This document shows, in pieces, positions 17,553 through 27,296 of a stretch of 64,000 bases of DNA. The notes beneath the pieces were generated by a model. It searched no databases. It saw only the letters and a program-made list of their open reading frames with translations, and was not told the DNA's origin. The translations under genes and the position numbers were made by a program. This DNA is from Colwellia sp. (GTDB lineage: Bacteria > Pseudomonadota > Gammaproteobacteria > Enterobacterales > Alteromonadaceae): assembly GCF_013214175.1 (NCBI RefSeq), contig NZ_JABSPA010000003.1:62001-126000 (forward strand). Reading direction: 5' to 3'. The number at the start of each line of letters is the position of its first letter. The stretch's first letter is position 1.

Positions 17553-18101
17553 ATGGGCAAGTTAATACGTTTTCTGCCACTGATTTTAGTCATTGCTTTA
17601 GGTGTGGTGCTATATCGTGGCCTATCACTTAACCCACAGGATATGCCGTCGGCGTTAGTGGGCAAAACTATGCCCGCTTACTCACTGAAAACGCTAAATG
17701 ATAATGGACAAGTTGTAACCCAGGCAGATCTAAAGGGTGATATTGTTTTAGTTAATGTTTGGGCGACTTGGTGCCCAACTTGTAAGTATGAGCACCCGTA
17801 TTTAGTTGATATAGGGAAAGACCCACAAGTTAAACTTTATGGTTTGAACTACAAAGATGATCGCGCTGCAGCGCAGCAGTGGCTAGAACATTATGAAGAC
17901 CCATATGTGTTTTCTATTTTTGATGACGAAGGGACTTTAGGTCTAGACCTTGGCGTTTACGGCGCGCCGGAAACATTTGTTATTGATCATCACGGTATTA
18001 TTCGTAAACGTTTTGCTGGTGCTATTGATACCCGAGTATGGCGACGCGAATTTGAGCCATTAATTGCTCAGCTCATTGAAGAAAAAAAGCAGGGGAAATA
18101 A
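17553..18101 (+). CDS. dsbE: Thiol:disulfide interchange protein DsbE/CcmG
   Basis: 182 residues. Membrane-anchored periplasmic thioredoxin that reduces apocytochrome c or CcmH cysteines before heme attachment. One N-terminal helix, thioredoxin fold with active site WCPTC (C74, C77), and the conserved GAPETFVIDHHGIIRKRFAG segment. Start two bases after the ccmF stop; ccmH follows by one base. Confidence 0.95.
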   Translation: MGKLIRFLPLILVIALGVVLYRGLSLNPQDMPSALVGKTMPAYSLKTLNDNGQVVTQADLKGDIVLVNVWATWCPTCKYEHPYLVDIGKDPQVKLYGLNYKDDRAAAQQWLEHYEDPYVFSIFDDEGTLGLDLGVYGAPETFVIDHHGIIRKRFAGAIDTRVWRREFEPLIAQLIEEKKQGK

Positions 18102-18102
18102 C

Positions 18103-18570
18103 ATGCGCTTAACCAGACTATTTATACTCTTTTTGACCTTAGCTTTTAGCGTTAATCAGGCAGAGGCTAGTCCAGTAGATACTTATGAATTTCATGATGA
18201 AGTGACGAAAATTCGCTTTCAAGCGTTAACTAAAGAGCTACGCTGTCCTAAGTGTCAAAATCAAAATTTAGCCGATTCAAATTCACCTATTGCTGCTGAC
18301 TTACGTAAAGAGCTATATGAGTTGTTGCAGCAAGGGAAAGCTGACAGTGAAATTGTTAACTTTATGGTAGACCGCTATGGTGAATTTGTTTTATATCGAC
18401 CAAGAGTTTCATCGTTGACCTACGTGTTATGGTTTGGTCCAATAGTGCTGATTTTGTTAGGCATTATTGTCGTTATTGTCATTGTGCGCAGAAAGCCAGT
18501 GGATAAAAGTGACTTGGTTTTATCGAAAGAGCAACAAGATAAGCTTAAAAACTTTTTAAATGATAAATAA
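18103..18570 (+). CDS. ccmH: Cytochrome c maturation protein CcmH (N-terminal, CXXC domain)
   Basis: 155 residues from the ATG at 18103. Periplasmic thiol reductant for apocytochrome, with signal peptide, LRCPKCQNQNLADSN motif (C48, C51) and a C-terminal membrane helix. An earlier in-frame ATG at 18064 lies inside dsbE. GGGGAAATAAC before 18103 is a better ribosome binding site, and the signal peptide begins there. The TPR part is a separate gene, ccmI, unlike the fused E. coli protein. Confidence 0.95.
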   Translation: MRLTRLFILFLTLAFSVNQAEASPVDTYEFHDEVTKIRFQALTKELRCPKCQNQNLADSNSPIAADLRKELYELLQQGKADSEIVNFMVDRYGEFVLYRPRVSSLTYVLWFGPIVLILLGIIVVIVIVRRKPVDKSDLVLSKEQQDKLKNFLNDK

Positions 18571-18612
18571 CCGTTAGCATTCGAAGCATTCAAATAAGTA
18601 GTAGATAACATT

Positions 18613-19947
18613 ATGGAATTTTTAGTAATCGGCCTTATATTTTTAATTTTATTATTATTAATGGTATGGCGACCTTTCTTTAAACAGAAAACAGAACAAG
18701 TAAGTGTTAGTGGTAACTTACGTGATGAAACCAATGTCCGTTTATATCATGAACACAAACAAGAAATAGAAAAAGATTATCGTGAAAATAGGATGGATGA
18801 GGAGAACTATCAATACTTGCTAGCTGAGCTTGATAATACCTTGTTACAAGATATTGAAAGCACAGCTAAAGCAGATAACGTTGCTATCGGTATGGGTAAA
18901 AAATATTCTCCTTTTTGGCCATTAGGCTTGAGTGTCTTTATTATCATTTTTTCTGTGGCGCTCTATAACAAACAAGGCAGTTATAAACTCATTACCGAAT
19001 TACCAGCCGGACATGGCCAGCAACAAGCGATGTCAGCAGATAAAATGCTTAAGCAACGTGAAATTCAAGCGATGGCGCATATTGAAAAGCTGCAACAGCA
19101 TATTGAAGCAACTCCTGAAGATAGTGAAGCTTGGTATAACTTAGGGCAAACCTATGTTGCCGTGGGTAGTTTTGATGAAGCGATTGCCGCCTTTACCCAA
19201 GTGATGAAAATTGAAGGCGAACATGCCGATTTATTAGGGGCTATTGCCCAAGCGCTTTATTATAAAAACGACCAACAAATTAATGTGCAAGTACAAGAGT
19301 ATATTGATAAAGCATTAGCCCTTGATGTAAATGATGCATCAACTAATATCTTACTCGGTATGCACAATTTCATTGGTGAAAATTACCAGAGTGCCATTAC
19401 TTATTGGCAACGTGTTATTGATGCCAATAATCAAGGCGTGAATATTGAAGCACTTACAGAAGCTGTGGCTGAGGCTAAAAATAGGCTCGGTAACTTTGCT
19501 AGTAATTCGGCAGGTAACCAAGCGAGTAATTCGGCAGCTAACTCAGCAAGTAGTTCGGCGGCTAGCTCAAAAAATGAAGCAAAAGATACTTCAGGGCCGC
19601 AACTTAAAGTGAGTGTTAGCTTGTCTGACGATATTGCCAAGCAATTAGCACAAGGCGAAGACCGCGTAGTATTTATTTATGCCGTACCAACAAATGGTCA
19701 ACGTATGCCACTTGCCGCGGTTAAAATGAAAGCCAGTGATTTACCAACCGTTATTGTATTAAATAATAGTCAAGCCATGAGCAGTGAACATACTATAGGT
19801 AGTGTCGATAACGTGCATGTTTACGCCATTGTTTCAATGCAAGGTGGTGTTGGCATTAAGTCAGGAGACTATAAAGCTGAAGCTCTTGGTATTGATGTAA
19901 ACCGCACTGAAACCCTTGAGCTTATAGTGAATAAACTCGTTGAATAA
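18613..19947 (+). CDS. ccmI: Cytochrome c maturation TPR protein CcmI
   Basis: 444 residues. Holds apocytochrome c for the CcmF/H heme lyase. Two membrane helices (about 2-19 and 100-117) flank a coiled-coil loop, then TPR repeats (about 145-290, with AWYNLGQTYVAVGSFDEAIAAF). A low-complexity Ser/Asn/Ala linker (about 292-320) joins them to a C-terminal beta domain. The linker DNA is built from repeats of a short Ala-Ser-Asn coding unit. Last gene of the plus-strand ccm operon. Confidence 0.92.
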   Translation: MEFLVIGLIFLILLLLMVWRPFFKQKTEQVSVSGNLRDETNVRLYHEHKQEIEKDYRENRMDEENYQYLLAELDNTLLQDIESTAKADNVAIGMGKKYSPFWPLGLSVFIIIFSVALYNKQGSYKLITELPAGHGQQQAMSADKMLKQREIQAMAHIEKLQQHIEATPEDSEAWYNLGQTYVAVGSFDEAIAAFTQVMKIEGEHADLLGAIAQALYYKNDQQINVQVQEYIDKALALDVNDASTNILLGMHNFIGENYQSAITYWQRVIDANNQGVNIEALTEAVAEAKNRLGNFASNSAGNQASNSAANSASSSAASSKNEAKDTSGPQLKVSVSLSDDIAKQLAQGEDRVVFIYAVPTNGQRMPLAAVKMKASDLPTVIVLNNSQAMSSEHTIGSVDNVHVYAIVSMQGGVGIKSGDYKAEALGIDVNRTETLELIVNKLVE

Positions 19948-20000
19948 TCTGCTTGAACAAAAGCCTAGGTTATTAATATAAAATAAGAAGAAAAAGCCAA

Positions 20001-21116
20001 ATGAAATCTCGCTTTAGTGCACGGAAAGAAAGTAGCGACTGTACCGTTGAAGATAACACTGTTGAAGGTAATTCTGCTGAAGGTATTGCCGATAAGCAAA
20101 GTTCAACAACGGCAGTGTTATTAACTAATTTAGGTTCGCCAGATGAACCTAGCACTAGTGCTTTACGTCGTTACTTGCGAGAATTTTTATCAGATAGAAG
20201 GGTGGTTGAAATTCCTCGCTTGCTCTGGCTTTTTATTTTACACGGAATTATTTTACGTATTAGACCGGCGAAATCAGCCAAGTTATATCAAAGTATTTGG
20301 CAAGAAGATGGTGCACCTTTACTTACCACCACCGCCGCGCAAAAAGAAAAATTAGCCACGAAAATTAAAGCGCAATATGGCGATAATGTTATTGTTGATT
20401 ACGCCATGCGTTATGGTAATCCATCAATTGCTAGTGCTTTACAGAAATTTCAGCAACAAGGTGTTGATAAAATAGTGGTGTTACCTTTGTACCCACAATA
20501 TGCAGGGCCAACAACGGGCTCGACTTTTGATGCCTTAAGTAAAGAGCTGCAACAATGGCGCTATGTGCCATCAATCTACTTTTTAAACACCTACCACCAC
20601 AACCCGCTTTATATTAAGGCGTTAGTTAATACTATTGTTGAACATGTTAAAGCGCATGGTAAGCCGGATAAATTGGTATTGTCTTACCATGGTATGCCCG
20701 AGCTATTTCGCCAGTGGGGTGATCCTTATTATGATTTTTGTTTACAAACAACCGACTTGTTAAAGCAACAATTATTAGCGACAGAGATAGCCTCGCAGTG
20801 TTGTTTTAAAGAAGATGAAATAATCTCTACTTTTCAATCTCGTTTTGGTAAAGCGCAATGGCTACAACCTTATACCGATGAAACATTAGCGAGTCTGCCG
20901 CAACAAGGTGATAAACATATTGCCATTCTAAGCCCTGCCTTTAGTAGTGACTGTCTGGAAACACTAGAAGAATTAGAGCATGAAAACCGGGAAATATTCA
21001 TCAATGCTGGTGGTGAGCAATACCATTATATTGCTGCATTAAATGATCGCGACGATCATATTGACGCCTTGTTTGATGTCTTAGTACCCGCTTTGGGCTC
21101 GCCTGAGCTTAATTAG
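20001..21116 (+). CDS. hemH: Ferrochelatase
   Basis: 371 residues. Inserts Fe2+ into protoporphyrin IX, the last step of heme synthesis. Family blocks VLLTNLGSPDEPS, YPQYAGPTTGST and SYHGMPELF (with the metal-binding histidine) are present. Compared with typical proteins it has about 35 extra acidic, low-complexity N-terminal residues. The ATG at 20001 has AGAAG upstream. Its place after the ccm operon fits heme supply to c-type cytochromes. Confidence 0.95.
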   Translation: MKSRFSARKESSDCTVEDNTVEGNSAEGIADKQSSTTAVLLTNLGSPDEPSTSALRRYLREFLSDRRVVEIPRLLWLFILHGIILRIRPAKSAKLYQSIWQEDGAPLLTTTAAQKEKLATKIKAQYGDNVIVDYAMRYGNPSIASALQKFQQQGVDKIVVLPLYPQYAGPTTGSTFDALSKELQQWRYVPSIYFLNTYHHNPLYIKALVNTIVEHVKAHGKPDKLVLSYHGMPELFRQWGDPYYDFCLQTTDLLKQQLLATEIASQCCFKEDEIISTFQSRFGKAQWLQPYTDETLASLPQQGDKHIAILSPAFSSDCLETLEELEHENREIFINAGGEQYHYIAALNDRDDHIDALFDVLVPALGSPELN

Positions 21117-21187
21117 TACGGTATAAATGCGACTTTAAGCATCAAGCACTCTATTCAACTCATTTGCTAAGCCACACAAAGTCAGTA

Positions 21188-21207
21188 TACTGTATTTGTA
21201 TACAGTT
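21188..21207 (+). promoter_or_regulatory. LexA (SOS) box upstream of dinB
   Basis: TACTGTATTTGTATACAGTT matches the gammaproteobacterial LexA consensus CTGT-N8-ACAG exactly in both half-sites. It lies 21 bases upstream of the dinB start, which is where a repressor site would cover the promoter or transcript start. SOS control of dinB is established in E. coli. Confidence 0.9.
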
Positions 21208-21227
21208 GTCCTGGTGGTGGGTGGTAA

Positions 21228-22286
21228 ATGAGTAATCAGCGAAAAATAATTCATATCGATATGGACTGCTTCTATGCTGCCGTTGAAATGCGAGATTTTC
21301 CTGAGTATCGAAATATCCCGCTGGCAGTGGGTGGCGATGGCCCTCGTAGTGTCTTGTGTACCAGTAACTATCAAGCACGTAAATTTGGCGTCCGTGCTGC
21401 CATGCCTGCCATAAAAGCAAAACAACTTTGCCCAAACCTGACCATAGTTCATGGTCGCATGGATGTGTACAAAGAAGCCTCTAAACATATCAGAGAAATA
21501 TTTTCTCGCTACACCGACCTTATTGAACCTTTATCCCTAGATGAGGCCTTTCTTGATGTCACTGAGGCAACCTTGTGTCAGGGCAGTGCCACGCTTATTG
21601 CTGAACAGATTAGAGCTGATATTTTTAATGAGCTTAACTTGACTGCCTCAGCGGGCATTGCCCCGAATAAGTTTTTGGCTAAAATTGCCAGCGACGAAAA
21701 TAAGCCTAATGGCCAATGTGTAATCACCCCTGATAAAGTCGCGAATTTTGTTGAACAATTATCGCTAAAGAAGATACCGGGTATTGGACCTAAAACTTTT
21801 GAAAAGCTCAATCGCCATGGTTATGTCACTTGCGCGGATGTACGTCAAAGTAATATAAGAGCATTACAGAATATTGTCGGTAAATTTGCTAATAGTTTGT
21901 ATTTAAAAGCCCATGGTGTCGATAATCGAGCTCTAGAGGTCAGTCGGCAACGAAAGTCACTCGCCATTGAAACTACTTTGATGGAAGATTTATCAACCCA
22001 AGATGAGTGCCAGCTTGTTATTGAGTCCTTATATGAAAAACTGTTAATTCGATTAGCACCACACAGTAATAGGGAAATCATTAGGCAAGGGGTGAAATTG
22101 AAGTTTGCCGATTTTAATCAAACTACTGTTGAAACCCAGAGTAATGCCTGTCAACAAGCCCTGTTTTATAGCTTACTGTCAAAAGCCTATAGTCGAGCAA
22201 ATAAGCGTGGCATCCGCCTCGTCGGCTTAACCTTAGGTTTTGCTGACAACCCAAGTGAAAGCCTTCAGTTGTCACTTTCACTCTAG
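21228..22286 (+). CDS. dinB: DNA polymerase IV (Y family)
   Basis: 352 residues, standard length. Error-prone translesion polymerase. Catalytic acidic residues lie in HIDMDCFYAAVE (D11) and SLDEAFLDVT. The helix-hairpin-helix segment is KIPGIGPKTFEKL, and the little-finger domain ends ...LQLSLSL, which may act as the beta-clamp peptide (inference). A consensus LexA box lies immediately upstream. Confidence 0.96.
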   Translation: MSNQRKIIHIDMDCFYAAVEMRDFPEYRNIPLAVGGDGPRSVLCTSNYQARKFGVRAAMPAIKAKQLCPNLTIVHGRMDVYKEASKHIREIFSRYTDLIEPLSLDEAFLDVTEATLCQGSATLIAEQIRADIFNELNLTASAGIAPNKFLAKIASDENKPNGQCVITPDKVANFVEQLSLKKIPGIGPKTFEKLNRHGYVTCADVRQSNIRALQNIVGKFANSLYLKAHGVDNRALEVSRQRKSLAIETTLMEDLSTQDECQLVIESLYEKLLIRLAPHSNREIIRQGVKLKFADFNQTTVETQSNACQQALFYSLLSKAYSRANKRGIRLVGLTLGFADNPSESLQLSLSL

Positions 22287-22347
22287 TTTTTAGTAGCCAA
22301 GCACAGATAGACCTGAACCAAACGGCATAAGCTTACGCAGTTGGCTT

Positions 22348-22732
22348 ATCAGCATGGCAACTTCCCTCACCGCAATTGATATGGCTATTAAACGCTTATT
22401 GGAAAAAGCTATTTCAATGCTGATGTTTTTGCTAGCAACGGCTGTCTATACCAAGCTAACCCTGGCTATGCTTGGCTTTCTATCGCTAACAAACTGAAAC
22501 AAAAGCGTGTCTGCACAACAATTATCCAAAAATTGCGTGAAAGTTGTGAAATTGATTGGTATCTTCAAGCGGAGCTTGGGTATAATAAGCGTTTTGGCGC
22601 CAAGTACTCTATTGATGAAAGCATTAATAGTAAGCTTGACTAAAAGCAGCAAAAGAAAAACAAGCCAAGCAGCTTTGTTTTTTACCATCCCGTGGTTATT
22701 CCAGTGATGAAATCTTTGCGGTATTAGACTAA
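22348..22732 (+). pseudogene. recX: recX regulatory protein relic, frameshifted
   Basis: Fragments of RecX are spread over three frames in the gap before alaS. First AIDMAIKRLLEK, then, after a frameshift near 22408, SYFNADVFASNG through KLRESCEIDWYLQAELGYNKRFG to a stop after SINSKLD. A further shift follows, then AKEKQAKQLCFLPSRGYSSDEIFAVLD up to the stop at 22732. These match the RecX order, including the conserved (D/E)IDW and the RGYS...I end. recX normally sits directly before alaS and after recA. recA is not in the window; dinB takes its place. A sequencing error would have to explain two shifts, so decay is more likely. Confidence 0.8.
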
Positions 22733-22810
22733 ATTACAGCACGTAAATAGCGCCAAAATTAGCATAAACCCAGAATTTAAATAGACCTAAATCGATTTGT
22801 TGAGTATCCC

Positions 22811-25441
22811 ATGATTAAAAGCACCGCCGAAGTCCGTCAGGCATTTTTAGATTTCTTTGCCACCAAACAACATCAAATAGTTAAAAGCAGCTCGTTAGTA
22901 CCAGGTAATGATGCCACGTTATTGTTTACCAATGCCGGTATGGTGCCTTTTAAAGATGTATTTTTAGGCGCTGAAAAGCGTAGTTATACCCGAGCAACCT
23001 CAGCACAACGTTGTGTGCGAGCAGGTGGTAAACATAACGATTTAGAAAATGTTGGCTACACTGCGCGTCATCATACTTTTTTCGAAATGTTAGGCAACTT
23101 CAGCTTTGGTGATTATTTCAAAGAAGATGCTATTGGTTATGCTTGGGAGTTTTTAACTGTTGTTCTAGGCATACCAAAAGAAAAACTACTGGTTACTGTA
23201 TATGCAACAGATGAAGAGGCTTTTTCATACTGGAAAGATGAAATTGGTGTACCAGAAGATAAAATAATCCGCATTGGTGATAAATCAGCGGATAAGAAGT
23301 ATGAATCAGATAACTTCTGGTCAATGGGTGATACCGGTCCTTGTGGACCTTGTTCGGAAATTTTCTTTGATCACGGTGCCGATATTTTTGGTGGACCACC
23401 GGGCTCGCCTGATGAAGATGGTGATCGTTTTATTGAAATTTGGAACATAGTCTTTATGCAATATAACCGTCAAAGTGACGGTACTATGGAGCCATTACCT
23501 AATCCTTCTATTGATACTGGTATGGGCTTAGAGCGTATTTCAGCTATTATGCAAAATGTGCATAGCAACTATGAAATTGATATTTTCCAAGCATTAATTA
23601 AAGATACCGCTGCGCTACTTAGTTGTAGCGATTTAGAACATAAATCATTACGTGTTATTAGTGACCATATTCGTTCATGTAGCTTTTTAATTGTTGATGG
23701 TGTTGTGCCATCAAATGAAGGTCGTGGTTATGTACTGCGTCGTATTATTCGTCGTGCTATTCGCCATGGTCATAAATTAGAAGCTCAAGATCATTTCTTC
23801 CATAAATTAGTTGCCTCGTTAATCGGACAAATGGGTGAAGCCTATCCTGAGTTAGTCCAGCAACAAGCAATCATTGAAAAATTATTACGTATAGAAGAAG
23901 AGCAATTTGGTCGTACTCTAGATCGTGGCATGATTTTACTTGAAGATATTTTAGCTAATTTATCTGGCGATACCATCAAGGGTGATGACGTCTTTAAGTT
24001 ATATGATACTTATGGTTTTCCAGCTGATTTAACCGCTGATATTGCTCGTGAACGTCAATTGAAAATTGATCAAGACGGATTTATTGCTGCGATGAAACAG
24101 CAACGTGAACGCGCACAAAAAGCGAGTAACTTTGGTACTGATTATAATCAACAGCTTAAATCTGATCACAAAACAGCATTTAAAGGCTACGACAATGACT
24201 CATATTCAGCGACTGTGGTTGAGTTATTTAATAGCCAAGATCAAGAGCCGATTCAGCAATTAAATGCTGGTGAGCAGGGCATTGTTATTTTAGATCATAC
24301 GCCGTTTTATGCTGAATCAGGTGGGCAAGCAGGTGATAGTGGTTTATTACACCTAGACGGTGATGTGTTTGAAGTAACCGATACGATTAAATTAGGTAAT
24401 GCTTTTGCCCATAGAGGCACTGCACGGACAGATATTGGCTTAAACCGTAGGGTAAAAGCTGAAATCAACGTTGAGCGCAGAGCTGCTATCGTTAAAAACC
24501 ATACCGCAACACATTTATTACATGCAGCATTACGCAAAGTATTGGGTGAACATGTTACTCAGAAAGGCTCATTATGTGATAGTGATAAATTACGTTTTGA
24601 CTTCTCTCATTTTGAAGGTGTTACAGCACAAGAGTTACATGCGGTTGAGCAAATGGTTAATGATGAAATTCGTCGTAACCACGCAAAGAAAACTGAGTCT
24701 ATGTACATAGAAGAAGCTAAAGAAAAAGGTGCTATGGCACTCTTTGGTGAAAAGTATGATGATGAAGTACGCGTAGTTACCCTTGGCGATTTTTCAATAG
24801 AGCTTTGTGGTGGTGTCCATGTTGATAGAACCGGTGATATTGGTTTATTAAAAATTGTTTCTGAATCTGGTATTGCTGCAGGAGTTCGTCGTATCGAAGC
24901 TGTTACAGCTACCGGGGCACTTGACTTTATTAATCAACAGAGCGCCTCTTTAACGAATATTGCCGCGCTGGTTAAAAGTGATGTGGCTAATGTTGGTAAC
25001 AAAGTAGAGCTGCTAGTTAGTCGCTCTAAGCAGCTTGAAAAGGAAATCGGACAACTTAAACAGGAATTAGCTGCACAAGCTGGCTCTGATTTAATTAATG
25101 ATGCTATAGACATTAATGGCGTTAAAGTTTTAATTGCTGATCTAGGTGGTGTGGAGAGCAAAGCACTTCGTGGCATGGTTGATGAACTTAAAAATAAAAT
25201 GCAATCAGGCATTATCATGTTAGCAACGGCTAATGGCCCGAAAGTGGGCTTGATCGCTGGTGTAACCAAAGACTTAGTTGGCCGTGTTAAAGCCGGTGAG
25301 CTAGTTAATATGGTCGCCCAACAAGTGGGTGGTAAAGGCGGTGGCCGTCCAGATATGGCACAAGCAGGTGGTAGCCAGCCAGAGAACATCACACCGGCCC
25401 TTGCTAGTGTATCTGCATGGTTAACAGAAAAGCTCGCTTAA
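22811..25441 (+). CDS. alaS: Alanyl-tRNA synthetase
   Basis: 876 residues, normal length. Charges tRNA-Ala. N-terminal class II catalytic core ([16 protein letters not shown]), central editing domain with zinc-binding [11 protein letters not shown] and CGGVHV motifs, coiled coil at about 715-760, and C-terminal DHHA1-type domain ending [13 protein letters not shown]. It follows the recX relic and ends at a strong terminator. Confidence 0.98.
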   Translation: MIKSTAEVRQAFLDFFATKQHQIVKSSSLVPGNDATLLFTNAGMVPFKDVFLGAEKRSYTRATSAQRCVRAGGKHNDLENVGYTARHHTFFEMLGNFSFGDYFKEDAIGYAWEFLTVVLGIPKEKLLVTVYATDEEAFSYWKDEIGVPEDKIIRIGDKSADKKYESDNFWSMGDTGPCGPCSEIFFDHGADIFGGPPGSPDEDGDRFIEIWNIVFMQYNRQSDGTMEPLPNPSIDTGMGLERISAIMQNVHSNYEIDIFQALIKDTAALLSCSDLEHKSLRVISDHIRSCSFLIVDGVVPSNEGRGYVLRRIIRRAIRHGHKLEAQDHFFHKLVASLIGQMGEAYPELVQQQAIIEKLLRIEEEQFGRTLDRGMILLEDILANLSGDTIKGDDVFKLYDTYGFPADLTADIARERQLKIDQDGFIAAMKQQRERAQKASNFGTDYNQQLKSDHKTAFKGYDNDSYSATVVELFNSQDQEPIQQLNAGEQGIVILDHTPFYAESGGQAGDSGLLHLDGDVFEVTDTIKLGNAFAHRGTARTDIGLNRRVKAEINVERRAAIVKNHTATHLLHAALRKVLGEHVTQKGSLCDSDKLRFDFSHFEGVTAQELHAVEQMVNDEIRRNHAKKTESMYIEEAKEKGAMALFGEKYDDEVRVVTLGDFSIELCGGVHVDRTGDIGLLKIVSESGIAAGVRRIEAVTATGALDFINQQSASLTNIAALVKSDVANVGNKVELLVSRSKQLEKEIGQLKQELAAQAGSDLINDAIDINGVKVLIADLGGVESKALRGMVDELKNKMQSGIIMLATANGPKVGLIAGVTKDLVGRVKAGELVNMVAQQVGGKGGGRPDMAQAGGSQPENITPALASVSAWLTEKLA

Positions 25442-25492
25442 ACGCTAGATAAAATGGTTAGTAGTAATTAACTACTGATTTAAAGGGAATAT

Positions 25493-25518
25493 AAAAGGAA
25501 GCATTTGCTTCCTTTTTT
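25493..25518 (+). terminator. Rho-independent terminator after alaS
   Basis: AAAAGGAAGCA and TGCTTCCTTTT pair as an 11-base stem with a tiny loop, followed by more T residues. It is 52 bases after the alaS stop. Confidence 0.9.
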
Positions 25519-25891
25519 GTTTTTATTTCATGTTATAAAAATGAAAATGCCCATGGAGGCAGGGGCTTATTTGTTGTGATGTACAAATAAACACCAAAAT
25601 ATTGCAATTGATTACAGGATCGGTAGTAAAAATAGACTATAAAAGTATTCAAGGATATGGAATTATTGCTAAAATATGAAAGATAGATGTAGCAACAAAG
25701 TTACTTGTTGCCTATTATCGAAGCTTCATTGAAAACTATCATCGGATATGGTGTTTTTAGTGAATAATGACTTTTTATCGAAAATTGACTATTAGTTATA
25801 GTGGATGGATTAAAAAGTAACTAATTCTAATATATTACTAGCTTATATATATTTATTTAGTGATCTCACTTTAAAGGATAAGGAAGAAAAC
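25519..25891. other. Long upstream region of csrA, no gene found
   Basis: 370 bases of AT-rich DNA between the alaS terminator and csrA. I see no open frame of interest. In other gammaproteobacteria lysC can lie between alaS and csrA and csrA has several promoters; here the space is non-coding and probably holds promoter and leader. The AAGGATAAGGAAG run before the ATG (25875-25888) is a strong, GGA-containing ribosome binding site that CsrA itself could bind. Confidence 0.5.
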
Positions 25892-26089
25892 ATGCTTATA
25901 TTAACACGACGCGTAGGCGAAACTTTAATGATTGGTGATGAAGTCACCGTAACTGTTTTAGGCGTTAAAGGAAATCAGGTAAGAATAGGTGTTAATGCGC
26001 CAAAAGAAATCTCAGTGCATCGCGAAGAAATTTACATGCGTATTCAAGCTGAGAAAGGTGATGCTGAAGTTTCAGGTAACAAGGTCTAA
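25892..26089 (+). CDS. csrA: Carbon storage regulator CsrA
   Basis: 65 residues. Dimeric RNA-binding protein that recognises GGA in leaders and represses or stabilises mRNAs. The [39 protein letters not shown] family core is intact, including L4 and R44 of the RNA-binding surface. The start follows a strong GGA-rich ribosome binding site. It stands alone before the tRNA cluster, the common position in this group. Confidence 0.97.
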   Translation: MLILTRRVGETLMIGDEVTVTVLGVKGNQVRIGVNAPKEISVHREEIYMRIQAEKGDAEVSGNKV

Positions 26090-26166
26090 CTAATCACTGC
26101 TTTTTTAGTTGATTATTAGAGACTTTACTGAGAAGCGTTATATATTACGTTATATATAACAGCTAA

Positions 26167-26194
26167 CAAAACACTGCTAAGGCGGTGTTTTTTT
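26167..26194 (+). terminator. Probable terminator after csrA
   Basis: AAACACTGC and GGCGGTGTTT pair with one G-T pair around a short loop, followed by a seven-base T run, 78 bases after the csrA stop. Confidence 0.7.
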
Positions 26195-26323
26195 ATGTAT
26201 ATGCTTGGTAAATGATTAAAAAACAATACAATCGGATGAATTGTCAGCAAACAGTAATAAATCCTAATTAAATACTAAAAATTGTTTGACTTATTTTTAG
26301 AATCCCTTATTATTCGCCCCGTT

Positions 26324-26399
26324 GGAGAGGTGGCCGAGAGGCCGAAGAGCTTCCTGTTAAAAGGGTTTCTGGTTTATCCCAGATGAAAGTTCTTTTCTA
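26324..26399 (+). pseudogene. Decayed tRNA-Ser copy
   Basis: GGAGAGGTGGCCGAG, then GGCCGAAG, repeats the first half of the intact tRNA-Ser downstream. After that the anticodon stem is broken (CTTCCTGTTAAAAGGG), the variable arm is recognisable (CTGGTTTATCCCAG), and the T arm and acceptor 3' strand are gone. The 5' flank (CCTTATTATT) matches that of the tRNA-Ser at 26858, so it is a decayed unit of the tandem array. Confidence 0.8.
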
Positions 26400-26452
26400 A
26401 CGCGTTTTATTATTAAACGCATTGGAACTTGACAATGAAAAGGTAAAGTATT

Positions 26453-26544
26453 GGAGAGGTGGCCGAGTGGCCGAAGGCGCTCCCCTGCTAAGGGAGTAAC
26501 GGCTTTAAATCCGTTCGAGAGTTCGAATCTCTCCCTCTCCGCCA
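26453..26544 (+). tRNA. tRNA-Ser (anticodon GCT)
   Basis: 92 bases including encoded CCA. Acceptor GGAGAGG pairs with CCTCTCC, discriminator G. Anticodon stem CTCCC/GGGAG holds loop CTGCTAA, anticodon GCT at 26487-26489, reading AGC/AGT codons. A long variable arm (ACGGCTTTAAATCCGT) marks a class II tRNA. T arm GAGAGTTCGAATCTCTC. Confidence 0.97.
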
Positions 26545-26625
26545 TTACTTTTATTACGATAAATAATGGTTGTGAAGAACGAAAGTTCACTATCTTGAGA
26601 CTAGGATATAAAATATAGCTAATGA

Positions 26626-26702
26626 GGGCGCGTAGCTCAGCTGGATAGAGTACCTGGCTACGAACCAGGCGGTCGCAGGTTCGACTCCTGCCGCGCCCAC
26701 CA
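26626..26702 (+). tRNA. tRNA-Arg (anticodon ACG)
   Basis: 77 bases with CCA. Acceptor GGGCGCG/CGCGCCC, discriminator A, anticodon arm CCTGG-CTACGAA-CCAGG with anticodon ACG (to be deaminated to ICG), T arm GCAGGTTCGACTCCTGC. Cotranscribed with the tRNA-Ser 81 bases upstream; a terminator follows at once. Confidence 0.97.
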
Positions 26703-26707
26703 CATTG

Positions 26708-26738
26708 AAAACCCCACCTAATTGGTGGGGTTTTTTTT
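26708..26738 (+). terminator. Terminator of first tRNA-Ser/Arg unit
   Basis: AAACCCCACC and GGTGGGGTTT form a perfect ten-base stem followed by a T run, six bases after tRNA-Arg. Confidence 0.92.
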
Positions 26739-26857
26739 CGTTATAAAGTCAAAGGTGATATTGCTTAATATAAAGCATCACTTGAGTCATTTAGAATGAA
26801 GAGAGTTAATCGCGGGTAATAAGGTTTTTTTAGAGTTCCTTATTATTTGTAATTATT

Positions 26858-26952
<95 letters not shown>

Positions 26953-27032
26953 ATTTTTCTTATGAGAAATTATGGTTGTGTAGAACGAAAGTTCACTATC
27001 TTTAGACTAAGATATAAAAGATAGTTTATTGT

Positions 27033-27109
27033 GGGCGCGTAGCTCAGCTGGATAGAGTACCTGGCTACGAACCAGGCGGTCGCAGGTTCGACTCCTGCCG
27101 CGCCCACCA
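27033..27109 (+). tRNA. tRNA-Arg (anticodon ACG), second copy
   Basis: 77 bases, identical to the tRNA-Arg at 26626. The spacer between tRNA-Ser and tRNA-Arg is also similar (GAACGAAAGTTCACTATCTT in both), showing that the whole unit was duplicated. Confidence 0.97.
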
Positions 27110-27117
27110 CATCGAAT

Positions 27118-27145
27118 GCCCCATCTAATTAGGTGGGGCTTTTTC
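27118..27145 (+). terminator. Terminator of second tRNA-Ser/Arg unit
   Basis: GCCCCATCT pairs with AGGTGGGGC (one mismatch), followed by T residues, nine bases after tRNA-Arg. Confidence 0.85.
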
Positions 27146-27180
27146 GTTTCTGGATATCTACAAATTAATTAAAGTATGTG

Positions 27181-27288
27181 GGGCGTGTAGCTCAGCTGGA
27201 TAGACTTATCTATATGGAACGTTGGCTACGATGGGTCACTGTACAGTCGCAGGTTTCTCTTGTAGGTAGATGTCTGCCGCGCCCACCA
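27181..27288 (+). pseudogene. Decayed tRNA-Arg copy with insertions
   Basis: It starts GGGCGTGTAGCTCAGCTGGATAG and ends CTGCCGCGCCCACCA like the intact tRNA-Arg. The D-to-anticodon segment is replaced by a longer disordered stretch, the anticodon arm is reduced to TTGGCTACGATGGG, and the T arm is interrupted by about 18 bases. Total 108 bases, so it cannot fold as a tRNA. A terminator-like hairpin still follows (27297-27325). Confidence 0.85.
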
Positions 27289-27296
27289 TATCGAAA

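Noticed and set aside
19491-19580. Repeat-rich segment in ccmI as a possible mobile insertion
   Set aside because: It keeps the frame and encodes a Ser/Asn/Ala linker; best explained by local slippage.
22446-22707. Overlapping open frames on both strands in the recX gap
   Set aside because: The plus-strand translations are out-of-frame pieces of the recX relic; the minus-strand one is its complement.
24934-25392. Minus-strand open frame of 152 codons opposite alaS
   Set aside because: Shadow of alaS; no ribosome binding site and no recognisable motif.
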